Source of the DNA: Lachnospiraceae bacterium V9D3004
GTDB taxonomy: Bacteria > Bacillota > Clostridia > Lachnospirales > Lachnospiraceae
Assembly: GCA_000621985.1 (NCBI GenBank)
Contig: KK211381.1
Coordinates: 96,706 to 160,705 of the forward strand
DNA length: 64,000 nucleotides
Reading direction: 5' to 3'
Under the pieces are notes generated by a model. That model was given only the letters and a program-made list of their open reading frames with translations. It was not told the origin of the DNA and made no database searches. The position numbers and the translations under genes were made by a program. This document shows, piece by piece, positions 1 to 8,130 of the stretch. Position 1 is the first letter of the stretch, and every line of letters begins with the position of its first letter.

Positions 1-563
1 AGAATATCTGGCTCGTTGTATTTATCGTGTTCGGTAGTGCTACAACTTCGCTTTACTGGACAAAATGGATGGGCAAGATCATCAGTCTGAGTCATAAGAC
101 AGGTGAGAAGCTTAAAGACATGTCAACGATAAGAGAGAATGCTTCAATGGGTATTCATGCTGTTCTGATGATCGTTGTGTGTGCATTGTTCCCGTTAGTT
201 TCAAATGTATTTGTAGGACCTATGCTTGTTGAGACATTCGGTAAAGAAGATCAGGTTCTTTCAACTGCAGTTCTTGTATTGCTCGTTGCAATAATATTAT
301 TCGTATTTGCTGTGCCGGCATTATCATATGTTTACGGACGCAGTGTTAAGATCAACAGAAAACTGTCTTATATGAGTGGTATTAACACGGGAGAAGACAG
401 GGAATTCACTGATTCATTCGGTGATTCCAAACAGCTGTGGCTTTCCAATATGTATCTTGAGGATATTGTGGGACAGAAGAAGCTTCTCGTTCCGTCACAG
501 GTATTCAGTCTGGCTGTTCTTCTTGTTATGTTAAGTCTTATAATAGGGGGTGTTCTTTCATGA
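1..563 (+). CDS. echA: Ech hydrogenase subunit A, C-terminal part (cut by window edge)
   Basis: The reading frame is open to the first base of the window, so this is the C-terminal end of a longer protein. About 187 codons are visible. Two hydrophobic helices around residues 45-70 and 80-105, plus a terminal helix just before the stop, fit the NuoL/antiporter-like ion-translocating subunit of energy-converting hydrogenases. It overlaps echB by 4 nt (ATGA), and echBCDEF follow in the canonical order, which is the main reason for the name. In the family, this subunit conducts ions across the cytoplasmic membrane as electrons pass from ferredoxin to protons. The antiporter core lies outside the window and cannot be checked. 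Confidence 0.85.
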   Translation, partial: NIWLVVFIVFGSATTSLYWTKWMGKIISLSHKTGEKLKDMSTIRENASMGIHAVLMIVVCALFPLVSNVFVGPMLVETFGKEDQVLSTAVLVLLVAIILFVFAVPALSYVYGRSVKINRKLSYMSGINTGEDREFTDSFGDSKQLWLSNMYLEDIVGQKKLLVPSQVFSLAVLLVMLSLIIGGVLS

Positions 564-1450
564 ATGATATAGTTATTAGGATAATCTTTGTAGCTGCATA
601 TCTGATACTGGCACCTTTTATCGGAGGCTTACTTGAGGGAATTGACAGGAAGATATCCGCTAGAATGCAAAGAAGAGTTGGACCGCCGGTATTGCAGCCT
701 TTCTACGATGTTGGAAAGTTATTCAAAAAGCAGGTTATCGCAGTTAACAAATCACAGATATTCCTGCTCATGTCATATTTTTTCCTGACGATACTTACAG
801 GTGCAATGTTCTTTTACGGAACTGATATACTGTTATGTTTCTTTGTATTGTCAACAGCAGCGACATTCCTTTATTTTGCAGCTGTTATGACCAGTTCACC
901 TTACAGTACTTTTGGAGCTTCGAGAGAACTCCTTCAGATGGTTTCTTATGAACCTGCAGTGCTTCTTGCATGTGTCGGATTCTATCTTGCTACTGAGGTT
1001 GGTGGACATGTCGGCTCATTCAAGGTAAGTGATATTGCGCAGGCTGATTACAGTGCGATCATGTATCTTCCGGGATTCTTCATTGCATTTGTATTCATAC
1101 TTACCATCAAGATGAGAAAGTCGCCGTTTGATACAGCTACATCGCATCATCCTCATCAGGAGCTTGTAAAGGGTCTTACCACTGAGTTTGGTGCAAGGAA
1201 CCTTGCTATATATACCATTACAGAGTGGTATGAGAATGTGTTCCTTATGGGTGTTGTTGGATTGTTCATAATCAATAATAATCCGATAAGTATTGCTGTT
1301 GCGGTCGTTGTACTTTTGCTTGTATATTTCCTTGAGATCCTCATTGATAATACAAGTGCCCGCGTAAAATGGATGACAATGCTTAAGGGTTCATGGTACG
1401 TAACTATAATAGCGGCCGGATTGAATCTGGTTATTCTTATGCTTTTGTAA
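560..1450 (+). CDS. echB: Ech hydrogenase subunit B (NuoH-like membrane subunit)
   Basis: A 296-residue, very hydrophobic protein with about eight membrane segments. It has the NuoH/HyfC-type N-terminal loop (residues 28-45, with RKISARMQRRVGPP) followed by FYDVGKLFKK. The cytoplasmic loop near residues 180-195 (MRKSPFDTATSHH) is the usual quinone-site-like loop of this family. It anchors the hydrophilic hydrogenase module to the membrane. The start ATG overlaps the end of echA by 4 nt, implying translational coupling. Length is normal for EchB (about 280-310 aa). Confidence 0.93.
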   Translation: MNDIVIRIIFVAAYLILAPFIGGLLEGIDRKISARMQRRVGPPVLQPFYDVGKLFKKQVIAVNKSQIFLLMSYFFLTILTGAMFFYGTDILLCFFVLSTAATFLYFAAVMTSSPYSTFGASRELLQMVSYEPAVLLACVGFYLATEVGGHVGSFKVSDIAQADYSAIMYLPGFFIAFVFILTIKMRKSPFDTATSHHPHQELVKGLTTEFGARNLAIYTITEWYENVFLMGVVGLFIINNNPISIAVAVVVLLLVYFLEILIDNTSARVKWMTMLKGSWYVTIIAAGLNLVILMLL

Positions 1451-1476
1451 GAATCATTATATAAGGAGGAAATAAG

Positions 1477-1944
1477 ATGGCAAAGGTTAGCAGATCCCCA
1501 TGGCTGTTACATTATGATGGAAGCAGCTGTAACGGATGTGATATAGAAGTGCTTGCGTGTCTTACACCGGTATACGATGCCGAGAGACTTGGTATAATCA
1601 ATACCGGAGATCCTATGCAGGCAGATATATTCTTGATAACGGGAGGCATTAATACTCAGAATCAGGCTGTTGTAAAGCAGTTATATGATCAGATGCCAAG
1701 ACCGAAGGTTGTTGTGGCAGTCGGTGTATGTGCATGTACCGGCGGAATATTCAAGGAATGCTATAATATTCTTGGTGGTGCTGATACCGTTATACCGGTT
1801 GATATATATGTTCCGGGCTGTGCGGCACGACCACAGGCTATAATTGATGGTATTGTCAAAGCTGTAGCATTGTTCCAGCAGAGGTCTGAGGAACATGACA
1901 GGCTTGTAAAAGAAGGCGGAAAGGGGGCAGCTGTCAATGGATAA
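1477..1944 (+). CDS. echC: Ech hydrogenase small subunit (NuoB-like)
   Basis: A 155-residue small [NiFe]-hydrogenase subunit. Cys18 and Cys21 (SSCNGCD), Cys85 (VGVCACTGG) and Cys115 (VPGCAARP) are the four ligands expected for the proximal [4Fe-4S] cluster, which passes electrons to the NiFe site in EchE. Additional cysteines (28, 87, 95) are present. An AGGAGG box (ataaggaggaaataag) precedes the ATG. The end overlaps the start of echD by 8 nt. The short form without extra clusters is typical of group 4 hydrogenases. Confidence 0.95.
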   Translation: MAKVSRSPWLLHYDGSSCNGCDIEVLACLTPVYDAERLGIINTGDPMQADIFLITGGINTQNQAVVKQLYDQMPRPKVVVAVGVCACTGGIFKECYNILGGADTVIPVDIYVPGCAARPQAIIDGIVKAVALFQQRSEEHDRLVKEGGKGAAVNG

Positions 1945-2311
1945 TAAATGTCCTGAAAATGTCCTTGAGGTGATTCAGACAAGCGAGCTGCTTGTTAAGG
2001 TAATGGAAAAGAAGAAGCAGGGACTTCGTCTTGCGCAGGCGTGCGCTGCCGTAACGGAAGGTCATACACAACTCAGCTATTCATTTGCAAATGATGAGGA
2101 TTTTGGCCTGACTACCCTTAGGATCGTTCTTGAAGATAATGAAGAAGTTCCAAGTATTACAGAGATAATTCCTTATGCATTTTTCTATGAAAATGAGATG
2201 AAGGAATTGTTCGGTGTGAATATTAAGATGATCAATCTTGATTACAATAATAAATTATACAGAATTGAGGAAGATACGCCATTTCTTCCAAAAGGAAAGG
2301 AGGAAGCGTAA
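1937..2311 (+). CDS. echD: Ech hydrogenase subunit D (NuoC-like)
   Basis: A 124-residue hydrophilic protein between the small and large subunit genes. The segment AFFYENEMKELFGVNIKMIN (residues 83-102) matches the conserved C-terminal region of NuoC/HycE-N-type subunits (EREI-x-DLFGI). It contributes to the peripheral arm that contacts the large subunit. It overlaps echC by 8 nt and is directly abutted by echE. No cofactor motif is expected in this subunit. Confidence 0.88.
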   Translation: MDNKCPENVLEVIQTSELLVKVMEKKKQGLRLAQACAAVTEGHTQLSYSFANDEDFGLTTLRIVLEDNEEVPSITEIIPYAFFYENEMKELFGVNIKMINLDYNNKLYRIEEDTPFLPKGKEEA

Positions 2312-3394
2312 ATGGGTAAAAGAAGTGTGATTCCATTTGGCCCGCAGCATCCGGTGCTTCCCGAACCGATCCATCTTGATCTGGTTGTGGAAGACGAGAA
2401 GGTTGTTGAGGCAATTCCTTCTGTCGGATTTGTTCACAGAGGTCTTGAGAGTCTTGTAACAAAAAAAGACTTCAATACAATGGCTTATGTTGCAGAGAGA
2501 ACATGCGGTATATGCAGTTTTATGCATGGAATGGGTTATTGTGAATGCGTTGAGAATATGATGGGGGTTGAGGTTCCGATAAGAGCCAAGTTCCTCCGTA
2601 CAATATGGAGTGAGATGTCAAGAGTACACAGTCATCTGCTTTGGCTGGGACTTCTTGCTGACGGTTTCGGACATGAGAACCTGTTTTACCAGTGTTGGAG
2701 AATCAGGGAAAGAATACTTGACATGCTTGAAATGACCACCGGTGGACGGTGTATATTCTCTGTTAATCAGGTCGGCGGAGTGCTTAAGGACATTCCGGAT
2801 GACATGCTTAAGAGCATTGAAGAAGCTATAACAGATATCGAGGCTGAACTTAAAGTTGTTCAGAAGACTTTATTGTATGATTATACTGTTAAATCAAGAT
2901 TATGTGGTGTCGGTATTCTTACAAAAGAACAGGCTCATGATCTTGGTACGGTAGGACCGTTTATGAGAGCCAGTGGTATTAAGAGCGATATGAGATTAAG
3001 AGGATATGATGCATATCCGTATCTTGATTTTGAACCGATAACAAGCGATGATTGTGACTGCTATGCAAGATGCGATGTAAGAACAAGAGAGATATTCCAG
3101 GCAATCGATCTTATAAGACAGGCAATCGCCAAGATGCCTTCGGAGACTGATCTTGCAGTTCAGGTTAAGGATAAGCCTTCGGGAGAATATTTCATGAGAG
3201 TTGAGCAGCCGCGTGGTGAGGCAGTGTACTATACCAAGGGTAACGGCAGTATGTTCTTGGATCGTATGAGAATCAGAACTCCTACCTTTGCTAACCTTCC
3301 GGGTCTGTGTGAGACACTTAAAGGTGCTGATCTTGCAGATGTTGGATTGCTTGTAATTACAATTGATCCATGTGTAAGTTGTACTGAGAGATAA
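2312..3394 (+). CDS. echE: Ech hydrogenase large [NiFe] subunit (NuoD-like)
   Basis: A 360-residue catalytic subunit that carries the NiFe(CN)2CO centre where protons are reduced or H2 is oxidised. The two nickel-binding motifs are intact: RTCGICSF with Cys65 and Cys68, and DPCVSCTER with Cys354 and Cys357. The protein stops at Arg360, directly after the second motif, so there is no C-terminal peptide for a maturation endopeptidase to remove. A strong GGAGG lies just upstream, inside the end of echD. Its partners are EchC, EchD and EchF, and the metal site is made by the Hyp proteins encoded downstream. Confidence 0.96.
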   Translation: MGKRSVIPFGPQHPVLPEPIHLDLVVEDEKVVEAIPSVGFVHRGLESLVTKKDFNTMAYVAERTCGICSFMHGMGYCECVENMMGVEVPIRAKFLRTIWSEMSRVHSHLLWLGLLADGFGHENLFYQCWRIRERILDMLEMTTGGRCIFSVNQVGGVLKDIPDDMLKSIEEAITDIEAELKVVQKTLLYDYTVKSRLCGVGILTKEQAHDLGTVGPFMRASGIKSDMRLRGYDAYPYLDFEPITSDDCDCYARCDVRTREIFQAIDLIRQAIAKMPSETDLAVQVKDKPSGEYFMRVEQPRGEAVYYTKGNGSMFLDRMRIRTPTFANLPGLCETLKGADLADVGLLVITIDPCVSCTER

Positions 3395-3441
3395 TAAGAA
3401 AGTTACATACTATTCAGATATTTAGGAAAGGAATTGTAGAT

Positions 3442-3915
3442 ATGGCTGATAAAAGATTTAGAATTATGAATTATGCTCCTGTAGCATTGAAGAATCTGTT
3501 CAGTAAGCCGGTAACTACCACATATCCGGCTGAGCCTTTTGTATATCCTGAAAGAAGCAGAGGTCATGTTGACATAGATATCGATGATTGTATCGGTTGC
3601 GGAATGTGTGTCAGATGTTGTCCTCCGGGTGCTCTCAGTGTCAACAAGAATGCCGGAACATGGACTATAGACAGATTCGATTGTATTGCGTGTGGATTCT
3701 GCGTTACCAAGTGCCCCAAGAAATGTCTTCATATAGTTCCCGGTTATCAGGAACCGGGTGGTGAAAAGACTGCGGTAACATATACAAAATCTCCGGAAGT
3801 TCTTGCTGCAGAAGCTAAGAAACGTGAGGAGATGGCAAAGAAAGCAGCTGAAGCCAAGGCTGCAAAAGAAGCAGCAGAGAAGGCAAAGGCAGCCGAAGCT
3901 ACAGAGAAAGCGTAA
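3442..3915 (+). CDS. echF: Ech hydrogenase polyferredoxin subunit F (NuoI-like)
   Basis: A 157-residue protein with two [4Fe-4S] motifs, CIGCGMCVRCCPPG (about residues 53-66) and CIACGFCVTKCPKK (about 82-95). These would relay electrons between ferredoxin and EchC. From about residue 118 the protein becomes an Ala/Lys/Glu-rich, probably helical tail of about 40 residues that is not part of the ferredoxin fold. After the TAA stop, DNA of similar composition continues as an 18-bp degenerate tandem repeat (separate entry). AGGAAAGGA precedes the ATG. Confidence 0.93.
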   Translation: MADKRFRIMNYAPVALKNLFSKPVTTTYPAEPFVYPERSRGHVDIDIDDCIGCGMCVRCCPPGALSVNKNAGTWTIDRFDCIACGFCVTKCPKKCLHIVPGYQEPGGEKTAVTYTKSPEVLAAEAKKREEMAKKAAEAKAAKEAAEKAKAAEATEKA

Positions 3916-4017
3916 ACTGCAGGGAACGTTTAAACTACAGATGAAGCATTAACAGCAGAGAATGTATAAACTGCAGATGACGCATATATTGTAGAAATAG
4001 TTTAAGCTGACTTGAGA
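3910..4017 (+). repeat. Decayed 18-bp tandem repeat after echF
   Basis: Six consecutive 18-nt units start in the last sense codon of echF and run almost to hypF. The approximate consensus is GYN TAA ACT GCA GAT GAA. The units are in frame with echF, and TAA occupies the second codon in units 1, 2, 4 and 6. Copies differ at several positions, so the array is old. Confidence 0.75.
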
Positions 4018-4033
4018 TACAGGACTTAAAATA

Positions 4034-6715
4034 ATGTATGAATATGTATCCTGTTCGGTTGAGATAACCGGACTTGTTCAGGGGCTTGGATTCAGACCTT
4101 ATGTAGCAGGGCTTGCCGAAGAACTTGGGCTTTGCGGCTGGGTCAGGAATTCGGGTGGTATTGTAACAGCAGAAATATGTGGAAATATCAAGGCGGTGGA
4201 AGAATGGTTCCACCGTCTTAAATCTATGCCCCCGAGGGGAGCAAGGATTGATGATATAAAGATCATTGAAAAAAAGGATTTTGAAAAATCAATAATATTA
4301 AATGGTTCAAAAGCAGGCTTAAAGAGTGGATTTGAGATCATACACAGTGATAATGATAATGAAACGGTATATATAGCTCCGGATCTCGCAACCTGCGATA
4401 GTTGTTATGCAGAGCTTGAAGATTCCTCAAACAGAAGATTCCGCTACCCATTTATAAGCTGTACTGCATGCGGTCCGAGGTACAGCATTATTGACAGGAA
4501 TCCTTATGACAGGATCAATACAAGAATGTCAGTGTTCAAAATGTGCGACAGCTGTAGAAAGGAATATGCTAAACCCGGTGATATAAGAAGACATGCACAG
4601 ACTATTGCCTGTTATTCCTGTGGTCCCGAATTGCAATTGTACATTAATGAAGCAGGAAAAGTGAGAAGAGTCAGTTTTGATGATATAAGCGGTTACATTG
4701 ATAAGAGTATAGAATATATCAGAGCCGGAAAGATCGGTGCGATCAAAGATATAGGCGGATATCATTTTGCCTGTCTGCCCGAATCGGAAACTGCTTTGAG
4801 GCTCAGAGAATATAAGAACCGTGAGAACAAGCCTTTTGCGATAATGTTTCCGGATATGGAGACCATTAAAGAGTATTGCGTTGTATCCGAAAAAGAGGAA
4901 GAATTACTTTGTTCCACTGCCAGACCGATAGTACTGCTTAATAGAAAAAATGATTTTGCAAAAGAAGTATGTGCTGCAAGCGACCGGATCGGAGCATTTC
5001 TTCCATGCAATCCCATTCAATATATGATATGTAAAGAAACAGGTCCGTTGATCATGACAAGCGGAAACCGTGGCGGAGAACCAATTATTACCGAAAATAA
5101 TATTATGATTGATTGTGTCACGGATGGTTTCCCTGACTTTGTATTATCACATGACAGGGACATTATTGAACCGCTTGAGGACAGTATATATCAGGTGACG
5201 AAGCTGGATCATGAAGGCATAACTGCAGTAGGCAGTGAGACTGCTCATGACAATGTGGTTTTTGAAGGCAACGAGGCTATTTATGACAGCATAACTTCAG
5301 AAAGCAGCAAGGTTTCCAGAAAAAGTATGGCATCAGAAAGCGGTAAGGCTTCCTGCGACAGCACGGTATTAGATAGTATCATGGTTTCTGAAGAAATTGA
5401 GCCTACTTATGACATAGTGACTTCAGAAGACTGCACAGAAGATGCTGTAGTTACACAACTTATCAGGAGAGCCAGAGGGCTGGTGCCTGAGCCGATAAGG
5501 ATATCAGAAAGAACAGATAAGGATATATTTGCGGCAGGCGGAGATCTTAAGAGTGTATTCGCATATTGCAGAGGAGATTATGTATATCCGGGAACTTATT
5601 ACGGCGATATGGAGGATTCTTATTCTCTTGACAAATATAATTATGCCAGAGAGAGAATGAGTTCACTTTTTGGATTTAAGCCGGAGATTATTGTTGCTGA
5701 CATGCATCCTGAATACTATTCTGCTAAAAATGTTAAAAGCTTTGCCTCTGAATCTGACAGAGTGATAAGAGTGCAGCATCATCATGCGCATATTGCTTCA
5801 GTGATCGCAGAACATGCTCTTAAGGGAAATGTACTTGGTCTTGCTTTTGACGGAACAGGCATGGGTGATGACGGAAGTATATGGGGTGGAGAATTCTTAT
5901 TATGCGAAGAAGATTCATATACCCGTGTCGGTTCACTTCTTCCTGTCAGTATGCCTTCATCCGATAATACGGCAAAAGATGCATTTGTGCCCGCATTTTG
6001 TTATATGTACAGGGCATATAAAGAAGGATATTTAAGCAAAGAGGAATTCGAAGAATTCAAGTCTTTTGAGACTGTAAAAGGTAATCGCGAAAATAATAAA
6101 TCTGATATTCTTGCGAAAGCGCTTGATAATAATTTCAGGGTGATCGGAAATTCTTCTATGGGAAGGTTATTCGATGCCGCTTCATATATATGCGGAATAT
6201 GCGATTTCAATTCGTACGAGGGCGAATGTGCGATAAGGCTTGAAAATGATGCAAAAAAATCTTTGGAAGCAGATGAATTATTATCAAAAAAACAGAATAT
6301 AAATAAACATACTATTAATTATCAGATTACTAAAAATGATGATATAGATAAAACATTTTTGGAAAAATATATTATAAGAACAGGAGAGACTGTAAATATA
6401 GATTCACCTGCGATAATTGCTGATCTGTACAGAAAAGTAAAGAACAAAGAAAAAAACGTATCGTTATATTTTCATGAATTGCTGACAGAGCTTATAATGT
6501 ACACAGTAAAATGTATATGTAAAGATTCAGTTAAGCAGATTGCCTTGTCCGGCGGAACGTGGTACAATCAGATAGTTTTAAGTCGTGTAATGATCGGTTT
6601 GAAAAAGGCCGGTTACAGTGTATATATAAATGAAAAGGTTCCTTCGGGAGATGGAGGATTATCGCTTGGACAGGCTTGGGTTGCTGTCATGAAAATTAAG
6701 AAAGAAGGACTGTAA
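4034..6715 (+). CDS. hypF: Carbamoyltransferase HypF, with inserted repeat linker
   Basis: An 893-residue protein that makes the cyanide ligand precursor for the [NiFe] site: it uses carbamoyl phosphate and ATP to load a thiocarboxamide onto HypE. The N-terminal acylphosphatase domain (residues 1-90) has the GLVQGLGFRPYV motif. Four CxxC pairs follow (CDSC, CTAC, CDSC, CYSC; about residues 118-197), then a YrdC-like domain (about 220-395). A Kae1-like domain (about 480-893) has HHHAH, DGTGMGDDG and LSGGTWYNQ motifs. The family is usually about 750 aa; the excess is largely a Ser/Glu-rich insert at about residues 397-470 between YrdC and Kae1 domains. The Shine-Dalgarno is weak. hypC starts 1 nt after the stop. 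Confidence 0.95.
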   Translation: MYEYVSCSVEITGLVQGLGFRPYVAGLAEELGLCGWVRNSGGIVTAEICGNIKAVEEWFHRLKSMPPRGARIDDIKIIEKKDFEKSIILNGSKAGLKSGFEIIHSDNDNETVYIAPDLATCDSCYAELEDSSNRRFRYPFISCTACGPRYSIIDRNPYDRINTRMSVFKMCDSCRKEYAKPGDIRRHAQTIACYSCGPELQLYINEAGKVRRVSFDDISGYIDKSIEYIRAGKIGAIKDIGGYHFACLPESETALRLREYKNRENKPFAIMFPDMETIKEYCVVSEKEEELLCSTARPIVLLNRKNDFAKEVCAASDRIGAFLPCNPIQYMICKETGPLIMTSGNRGGEPIITENNIMIDCVTDGFPDFVLSHDRDIIEPLEDSIYQVTKLDHEGITAVGSETAHDNVVFEGNEAIYDSITSESSKVSRKSMASESGKASCDSTVLDSIMVSEEIEPTYDIVTSEDCTEDAVVTQLIRRARGLVPEPIRISERTDKDIFAAGGDLKSVFAYCRGDYVYPGTYYGDMEDSYSLDKYNYARERMSSLFGFKPEIIVADMHPEYYSAKNVKSFASESDRVIRVQHHHAHIASVIAEHALKGNVLGLAFDGTGMGDDGSIWGGEFLLCEEDSYTRVGSLLPVSMPSSDNTAKDAFVPAFCYMYRAYKEGYLSKEEFEEFKSFETVKGNRENNKSDILAKALDNNFRVIGNSSMGRLFDAASYICGICDFNSYEGECAIRLENDAKKSLEADELLSKKQNINKHTINYQITKNDDIDKTFLEKYIIRTGETVNIDSPAIIADLYRKVKNKEKNVSLYFHELLTELIMYTVKCICKDSVKQIALSGGTWYNQIVLSRVMIGLKKAGYSVYINEKVPSGDGGLSLGQAWVAVMKIKKEGL
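5294..5437 (+). repeat. 36-bp degenerate tandem repeat inside hypF
   Basis: Four in-frame units of 12 codons begin at 5294, 5330, 5366 and 5402. Units 1 and 2 are clearly alike (TSESSKVSRKSM, ASESGKASCDST); units 3 and 4 are more diverged. The region encodes the Ser/Glu-rich linker between two HypF domains. Confidence 0.7.
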
Positions 6716-6716
6716 A

Positions 6717-6947
6717 ATGTGTGTTGCAAATTACGGAAAAGTGATCTCAATTGATGAAAAGACCGCACTGGTGGATTTTAATGGCAACAGGGTATCTGCC
6801 AGAACCGGCCTTGTAGAAGTAAAAGAAGGCGATTACGTGTTGGTTCATGCCGGATGTATACTTCAAAAAATGAATCAGAAAGATATGGAAGAAATAACTG
6901 AATTGATCAATGAAGAAGAGCAGGCTGTAAGGCAGCTGAGTATATAA
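6717..6947 (+). CDS. hypC: Hydrogenase maturation chaperone HypC
   Basis: A 76-residue HypC/HybG family protein. Cys2 (MCVANYGKV) is the invariant residue that, after Met removal, binds the iron of the Fe(CN)2CO precursor. The fold signature ALVDFNGN...GDYVLVHAGCILQKM is present. It acts with HypD as scaffold for ligand assembly and delivers iron to EchE. It lies 1 nt downstream of hypF and 20 nt upstream of hypD, consistent with one transcript. Length is standard. Confidence 0.96.
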   Translation: MCVANYGKVISIDEKTALVDFNGNRVSARTGLVEVKEGDYVLVHAGCILQKMNQKDMEEITELINEEEQAVRQLSI

Positions 6948-6967
6948 TACAGAAAGTGTATAAATGA

Positions 6968-8005
6968 ATGAATGTAGAACAGATTAAAGAGAAACTGATT
7001 AATTATGACGGACCGGAAGTTAATATAATGGAAGTGTGCGGAAGTCATACGGGAGCAATCGCAAAGAACGGTATTCCGGATCTTTTATCTAAAAAGATCA
7101 ATCTTATATCGGGACCCGGCTGCCCTGTATGTGTGACACCCTCTTCTTATATTGACAGACTTATTGATCTGGCAGTTAACGAAGGAAAAGTAATAGTAAC
7201 ATTCGGTGATCTTCTCCGTGTTCCCGGCAGCACAAAGACTTTAAGTCAGGCAAAAGGTGAAGGAGCGGATGTCAGAATGATATATTCACCTATGGACATT
7301 TTGAAGCCCGCTATGGAAGAACCCGAAAAGGAGTTTATATTTGCTGCTATAGGATTCGAGACTACAACACCTGTCTATGCACTTCTTCTTGAAGAGATAA
7401 TTGATAATGATCTGAGTAATGTCAAGCTTCTTACGGCGATCAAGACTATGCCTGAAGTAATAGACTACTTGTGTAGACAAAAAACCATTGTCAATGCATT
7501 TCTGGCTCCGGGTCATGTGTCGGTAATAATAGGCAGTAATGTATATATTCCTCTTGCCACGAAATATAATATCCCATTCGGAGTAGCAGGTTTTGAGGCT
7601 GAAGAGATTCTTGAGGCTATTTGCGGTATTGTAACAGAACAGGACGGGGGATCGGTAAGAAATTATTATGTCAAGGTTGTTACGGAAAAAGGAAATGAAA
7701 CAGCTACAGGTATTATTGAAAAATACTTTGAAAAAGGTGATGCTGTATGGCGAGGAATGGGTAATGTTCCCGATTCCGGCCGGTATATCAGACCTGAATA
7801 CGAACGATATGATGCCGGAAGCAGATTTCTTGATAATGATGTAAAGAAGAATAAGGCATGCTGTTGCGATAAGGTTTTGCTTGGCGTGATGCGGCCGAAT
7901 GAATGCCCTTTATTTGGAAAGGTATGTTCGCCGCTTAATCCTCAGGGAGCTTGTATGGTATCAACGGAAGGAAGTTGTTTTTCGTATTATTCGTACGGAA
8001 GATAG
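6968..8005 (+). CDS. hypD: Hydrogenase maturation scaffold HypD
   Basis: A 345-residue HypD. The conserved cysteine motifs are present: EVCGSHTGA (about residue 20), GPGCPVCVTP (about 47-56) and the C-terminal NECPLFGKVCSP. Two more cysteines near CCCDK belong to the cluster-binding end. HypD carries a [4Fe-4S] cluster and holds the iron with HypC while CN and CO ligands are attached. An overlapping ATG lies 4 nt earlier in another frame; the chosen ATG at 6968 gives the normal HypD N-terminus. Confidence 0.96.
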   Translation: MNVEQIKEKLINYDGPEVNIMEVCGSHTGAIAKNGIPDLLSKKINLISGPGCPVCVTPSSYIDRLIDLAVNEGKVIVTFGDLLRVPGSTKTLSQAKGEGADVRMIYSPMDILKPAMEEPEKEFIFAAIGFETTTPVYALLLEEIIDNDLSNVKLLTAIKTMPEVIDYLCRQKTIVNAFLAPGHVSVIIGSNVYIPLATKYNIPFGVAGFEAEEILEAICGIVTEQDGGSVRNYYVKVVTEKGNETATGIIEKYFEKGDAVWRGMGNVPDSGRYIRPEYERYDAGSRFLDNDVKKNKACCCDKVLLGVMRPNECPLFGKVCSPLNPQGACMVSTEGSCFSYYSYGR

Positions 8006-8130
8006 ATGTAACTGATACAAATAATCGCGGCTGTTTGGTACCCTTATTCACAGGAGAATAATGCTTTTTTTTGAGGGCGGAAACAGTAACGAATACTCAT
8101 AAGAATTTCTTGCAGGAGGTGGAGTTAGGA

